Source: Chrysochromulina parva (Eukaryota > Haptophyta > Prymnesiales > Chrysochromulinaceae). From it: a DNA stretch of 19,006 bases. The notes under the pieces are model-generated. The model did not search any database. It was not told where the DNA came from and saw only the letters and a program-made list of their open reading frames with translations. The number at the start of each line of letters is the position of its first letter. The stretch's first letter is position 1. Shown here piece by piece: positions 15,687 to 19,006 of the stretch. The stretch is taken from NCBI GenBank assembly GCA_002887195.1, contig PJAB01000929.1, forward strand, positions 1-19,006. Direction: 5' to 3'. A program made the position numbers and the translations under genes.

Positions 15687-17279
15687 ATGACGACGCGCCC
15701 GACAGCTGTGTCAAAGCACGGCACGCCCTCATTCGGATGCGCGAGCCGCGCGCATATGCTTCCATCCGGCTGGCCGATCCTCGTCTCAGGCGGCGTCGCG
15801 GACCTCGAGGTCCCATCACAGCGTCGGCCCTTTCGGCTGTCGCTGCCCACGTCGTACGGAGCGCCGGCGAGCCGTCCACCACCACTGCTTCTCGCCTTTC
15901 ACGGACATGGTGGCGCCATGAACGCGTCCGACGTGTTCCACGCACACGGCCTTGTCAATGGCTACATCGTCGCATCGCCGCTTGGCTTCGACGACAATGG
16001 CACTGCACTCACCTCGTGGAATGGCGTCGGCACCGTTGCCTCTCCAGGGCCGAATGGCCGCACGTGCTACGATCCAACCAATGCGTTCGCCGGCATGTGC
16101 TACCGCTCGTGCGGGAGCTGCGCCGACTCTTGTTGGTGGACGACGTGCGAGGACAGTGTCGCGCAGGTGCGGATGCTGCTCGATGAGCTCAGCCGTGCGC
16201 TCTGCTTCGACACGTCGAGCGTGTTCGCGTCGGGCGTCTCGAATGGCGGCATGTTCCTGTATGAACTCGCGCGCTCCGATTTGGCAAATGCCTTCGCGGG
16301 CTTCATGCCTGTCGTCGGGTCACCGCACTGGGGCTTCAATGACGGGCCAGCACGCGCACCCATACCTTTCTTCGGCACCTGGGGGCGGGAGGACACAACG
16401 ATCCCTTCGGTGCCTAACCTGTATGCGCCCGGCCACCCAGGCGACCCCGATGCTACCCTCGACACGAGCTATCGCCCATTGTCCCAGGGCGGATGGCTCT
16501 TCACAAGCGCCCGCGCCGTGAGTTCCCGATGGGCGCTCGCCAACGGTTGCGACGGCGCGAGCGCGAACGCGTCGAGTGCCACACCACGCACGGGCTGCGC
16601 GGACGGCGACCAGGCGTGTGAGATCGCGCGCGTCAACGGCGCCGATTGCGAGTACTGGCGCACCGGCTGTGCGAGCGGGGCTAGTGTCGTCGCGTGTCTC
16701 CATCCTGGCGGTCACTCGCTACCCACTTGGGTGCCCGCCGCGCACTGGGCTTTTATGGAGGCGCATCTCGGTGGCCGCCGTAGCAGCAAGCAGATGCCAC
16801 AGGAGCCCGCGCTTGTTTCGCTGCTGACGATGCCATCCGCGCTCGGCGCCACCGGCACCGGTGCAGCTACCGCTGCAGCAGGCAGCATCGCTCCCAACGC
16901 CGCTGCCGCCATCGGACCCAGTTTAAACACTTGGTGGCACTGGCTATCAGCCGTTGCCGCCATCGGACCCAGTTCAAACACCTGGTGGCACTGGCTGTCA
17001 GCCGTCGCGCTGTTTGCCGCCGTCCTCGGCATAGGCTTCCGTATGGCTCACGACGGATGCAAGCCCCGCACGTCCCGCACGCCCGACGATGCGATGGTTT
17101 CCGCGTGCGAGTTGCCCACGCCCTCGCTCCCGTCGCTCAAGATCCCACAGCAAGCCGTTAAGTCACAGCAGGGGAGCGCCAGAGCTGGGGGGGCGTGGCT
17201 GCCCGGCGTAGCCAAAGAGAGGTGTGGCGGTTTCGCGGAAGAGCTCTTTCAGAGCTTATTGGAACGAGGCAGCGGATAA
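15687..17279 (+). CDS. PHB-depolymerase/feruloyl-esterase-like hydrolase, C-terminal TM
   Basis: A 530-residue frame with ATG in good context (CCAAAATGA). The alpha/beta-hydrolase core shows LLLAFHGHGG (oxyanion region), nucleophile Ser185 in ASGVSNGGM, acid Asp236 in WGREDTTIP and His343 in HPGGHSLP, the triad order of the LpqC/PHB-depolymerase family. A Cys-rich stretch (residues ~131-153) suggests disulphides and an extracytoplasmic location. Substrates in the family are polyesters or feruloyl-polysaccharide esters; the actual one is unknown. After ~370 comes an Ala-rich linker, a duplicated IGPSxNTWWHWLSAV block, one TM (~432-452) and a cytoplasmic-type tail, so the enzyme may be tethered. 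No signal peptide is seen at the predicted start, so the N-terminus may be incomplete. Confidence 0.82.
   Translation: MTTRPTAVSKHGTPSFGCASRAHMLPSGWPILVSGGVADLEVPSQRRPFRLSLPTSYGAPASRPPPLLLAFHGHGGAMNASDVFHAHGLVNGYIVASPLGFDDNGTALTSWNGVGTVASPGPNGRTCYDPTNAFAGMCYRSCGSCADSCWWTTCEDSVAQVRMLLDELSRALCFDTSSVFASGVSNGGMFLYELARSDLANAFAGFMPVVGSPHWGFNDGPARAPIPFFGTWGREDTTIPSVPNLYAPGHPGDPDATLDTSYRPLSQGGWLFTSARAVSSRWALANGCDGASANASSATPRTGCADGDQACEIARVNGADCEYWRTGCASGASVVACLHPGGHSLPTWVPAAHWAFMEAHLGGRRSSKQMPQEPALVSLLTMPSALGATGTGAATAAAGSIAPNAAAAIGPSLNTWWHWLSAVAAIGPSSNTWWHWLSAVALFAAVLGIGFRMAHDGCKPRTSRTPDDAMVSACELPTPSLPSLKIPQQAVKSQQGSARAGGAWLPGVAKERCGGFAEELFQSLLERGSG
16902..17003 (+). repeat. 51-bp in-frame tandem duplication
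   Basis: Two 51-bp units (16902-16952, 16953-17003) encode AAIGPS(L/S)NTWWHWLSAV twice, just before and into the C-terminal TM segment of the esterase. Most differences between units are silent third-position changes, suggesting the protein sequence has been retained since duplication. Confidence 0.9.
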
Positions 17280-18101
17280 CCTTAACCATAGCTTATGAGA
17301 ATAAGGCCCAGTGGAGGAGCTACATACAATTGCTTTCGTGTGTGATCTGTGAACGCGTGTGAGGGGAGCGGAGCCGTCGCTCCCTTGCGACGGTGGTGTG
17401 GTGAGCGCGGGTGCGGGACCGCGACGAAACTGATGCTGACTGACTGTAGACTGACTGACATGCTGACTGAAACGTGGGAACGCGTGCGACTGATGACAGC
17501 AGTCGTTCCCACGGCTCACAGTGTACCCACGTTCCCACGTTCCGTCATGTGTATGACAGTCGTTCCGCTCGGCTCACTGTACCGCTCCGGTACTAGAAAT
17601 AGGGCGGGGGGCGAGAACCTGCAACCTCACCACAGAGCTTTTAGAGGTCGTCAGAGAGAAAAGTACAAAAGCGAAACGCACCGCACTCAGCGTAACGCCG
17701 TAACGGGCAGTCGGCTACCGTACTCCCTACTGGGGCTTCGTAGTCGGACGATACCTCGGATTCCGGAGAGTGGAGTCGACTTTCTTTACTTGCCTATATG
17801 CCTTCCCGGTGACTTCTGCGTTGCCGCCTGCGCCCGGCCACCTCAACGCGCAACTGCCAGGCTTGGTCAATTAGGTACAGCTTGGTCAGTTACAAATCTC
17901 TCTGAAGCTCAAGCCAATTTACAAATCTCTCTAAAGGCGCTTCTCTCTTCTTTTGGCAGTTCTTGTAAGCTCATTCTTCAACATGGCCGCAGCAGCCTTG
18001 GCCTTCTGGAGGGTAGGGGGTGCAAATTTTTATAAGCTGCATGCATACAACGAAACTTGACCTTTTCAAGTCTTTCCAAACCATGCCATTGTGGACTGTC
18101 G
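17280..18101. other. Intergenic region upstream of the anoctamin gene
   Basis: About 820 bp without a recognisable gene; a 228-codon open frame at 17349-18035 begins at GTG and has no domain or convincing composition. It contains CTGACTGACTG-type tetranucleotide repeats (17430-17470), an imperfect hairpin (17473-17513), repeated CGTTCCCACG elements, and a 14-bp direct repeat TTACAAATCTCTCT at 17890 and 17919. A TTTTTATAAG sequence near 18030, about 70 bp before the anoctamin ATG, could be TATA-like. Confidence 0.5.
17473..17513. repeat. Imperfect inverted repeat / hairpin
   Basis: CGTGGGAACG at 17473-17482 is the exact reverse complement of CGTTCCCACG at 17504-17513, and the inner CGACTG (17487-17492) pairs with CAGTCG (17500-17505). 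The result is a stem of about 14 bp with a 6-nt bulge and a short loop. It lies about 200 bp after the esterase stop. Function unknown. Confidence 0.6.
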
Positions 18102-19006
18102 ATGAGTTCGGTGCATGGCGCCTTTGCTCGCCTCGACGAGTTTCGACCAACGGCGCCCCCGATTACCGGACAGGCGTATTTCGACCTCGTCCTCATCTTT
18201 CCGGCGGCTGATGCGAACAGTGACGCGGTGGAGCAGGCGGACAGTGACGCCATTGAGAAGGCCACAGCCGAACTCAAGCAGAAGCGACCGTCCTTCCAAG
18301 GGCTGCCGGGCGGCCCAAAGCGGCAACGCGACGTTGTCGATCGGTATCGAGGCCGTTGCTGATCTCTCTCGTGATCGAGATGAGGTGCTTCTCAAGCTGT
18401 CCGCTCCCGACGCGCTCCTTGAGAAGATGGCTGAGCACCTGACGATGGAGAAGGGGCTTAAGGCCGACAGGCAGGGCCGCGAGGGCTACTACACGGACTT
18501 CAAGGCCGCTGAAAAGGAGCGCTTCGAACCGGAAAGCCCGACGTGCTTCTTCAGCTCGCTCGAGCGCATCCGGCTGCTGCAGTCGCTGCTCGAACTGCCG
18601 CAACACGAGGGTGGCTGCGGCCTCAACCTGGACGACCTGCTCGCGACCAAGGTGTTCACAGCAGTCGTACCCGTTCACGAGATCGAGGGCAGGCGTACGG
18701 AGCTCATGCGCATCTGGGTTTCGCCGCCGCTCGAGTTCACTGTCAACCAGCCGCTCGACCGAGTCCGTGATTACTTCGGCGAGCGAATCGCCTTCTACTA
18801 TGCCTTCACAGAGGAGCTCGCGAACGCGATCCGGTACCCTGGTGCGATGGGTGTGGTGCTCTTCATCGTGTCCGAAGTTTGGTACGACGGCTCCACCGAC
18901 AACATGTTCACGCCCATGTACTCCATGTTTATCCTCGTCTGGATCACCTATTTCCTAAAGAGGTGGAGACGCGCTGAGGCGAGGCTCGCGGCGCACTGGC
19001 ACGTGG
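18102..19006 (+). CDS. Anoctamin (TMEM16)-like protein, 5' part
   Basis: It begins at ATG 18102 and runs off the window. Residues ~26-34 give YFDLVLIFP, the start of the cytosolic anoctamin N-terminal domain. In the next frame come LLKLSAPDALLEKMAEHL, then RVRDYFGERIAFYYAF, the conserved segment before TM1, and STDNMFTPMYSMFILVW followed by FLKRWRRAEARLAAHW, all typical of TMEM16. The family comprises Ca2+-gated chloride channels and lipid scramblases; the Ca2+-binding TM6-TM8 lie outside the window, so which one is unknown. The frame shifts by +1 between about 18290 and 18385, so a very short intron is needed: 18290-18320 (31 bp) keeps the GIEA...DRDEVLLKLSAP stretch and fits the family best; 18333-18384 (52 bp) is the alternative. 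A sequencing error is also possible. Confidence 0.82.

Noticed and set aside
17580..17640. Possible tRNA-like segment
   Set aside because: No acceptor stem, T-loop or anticodon arm could be paired.
17349..18035. 228-codon open frame upstream of the anoctamin gene
   Set aside because: It starts at GTG, has no recognisable domain, mixed composition and crosses simple repeats; chance openness is more likely.

Overview
The window looks like nuclear DNA of a GC-rich unicellular alga, most likely a haptophyte (Emiliania / Chrysochromulina / Prymnesium type). This is inferred, not proven. The grounds are the high GC, short GT-AG introns, a six-cysteine CDDGGPGSEF-type module followed by a very long Ser-Pro(n) tract, and a gene set (polycystin-like, soluble-type adenylyl cyclase, GT47, stefin, anoctamin) typical of flagellate eukaryotes rather than bacteria. 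There are no operons, Shine-Dalgarno sites or prokaryotic mobile elements.

Layout. 1-792: no recognisable gene, probably promoter/5' region. 793-6159 (+): a large single-exon polycystin-1-like membrane protein with a Cys module, a ~420-residue proline tract, a GAIN/GPS autoproteolysis site, one TM, a long cytoplasmic insert with a SAM-like domain, and a C-terminal TM bundle, but no channel half. 6462-12740 (-): a complete soluble-type (sAC/ADCY10-like) adenylyl cyclase, which I reconstruct as 8 exons and 1752 residues. Splice phases agree at all seven junctions. It is tail-to-tail with the polycystin-like gene. 13241-14740 (-): an exostosin-family (GT47) glycosyltransferase. 14931-15242 (+): a stefin/cystatin-B-like cysteine protease inhibitor, divergent from the GT47 gene. 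15687-17279 (+): a PHB-depolymerase/feruloyl-esterase-like alpha/beta hydrolase with a C-terminal membrane anchor. 18102-19006 (+): the 5' part of an anoctamin (TMEM16) gene that runs off the window.

Two things stand out. First, the cyclase carries a PKA/PKG-type cyclic-nucleotide-binding domain nested inside its second catalytic domain (C2), an architecture suggesting direct feedback by its own product. Second, its introns carry a record of how they formed. Several begin with a near-copy of the start of the downstream exon, with period equal to intron length. Five are filled with 10-bp-register repeats of a common GGCAATCARA-like unit. Two share the same ~38-bp 3' module. This looks like recent intron birth by local tandem duplication plus an introner-like element.

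A polycystin-like receptor, a cyclase with Thr at the class IIIb adenine-site position and an anoctamin within 19 kb make a plausible ion/cAMP/Ca2+ signalling neighbourhood. Linkage alone does not show functional coupling. All exon structures, names and functions are read by eye from sequence; no search or transcript data were available.
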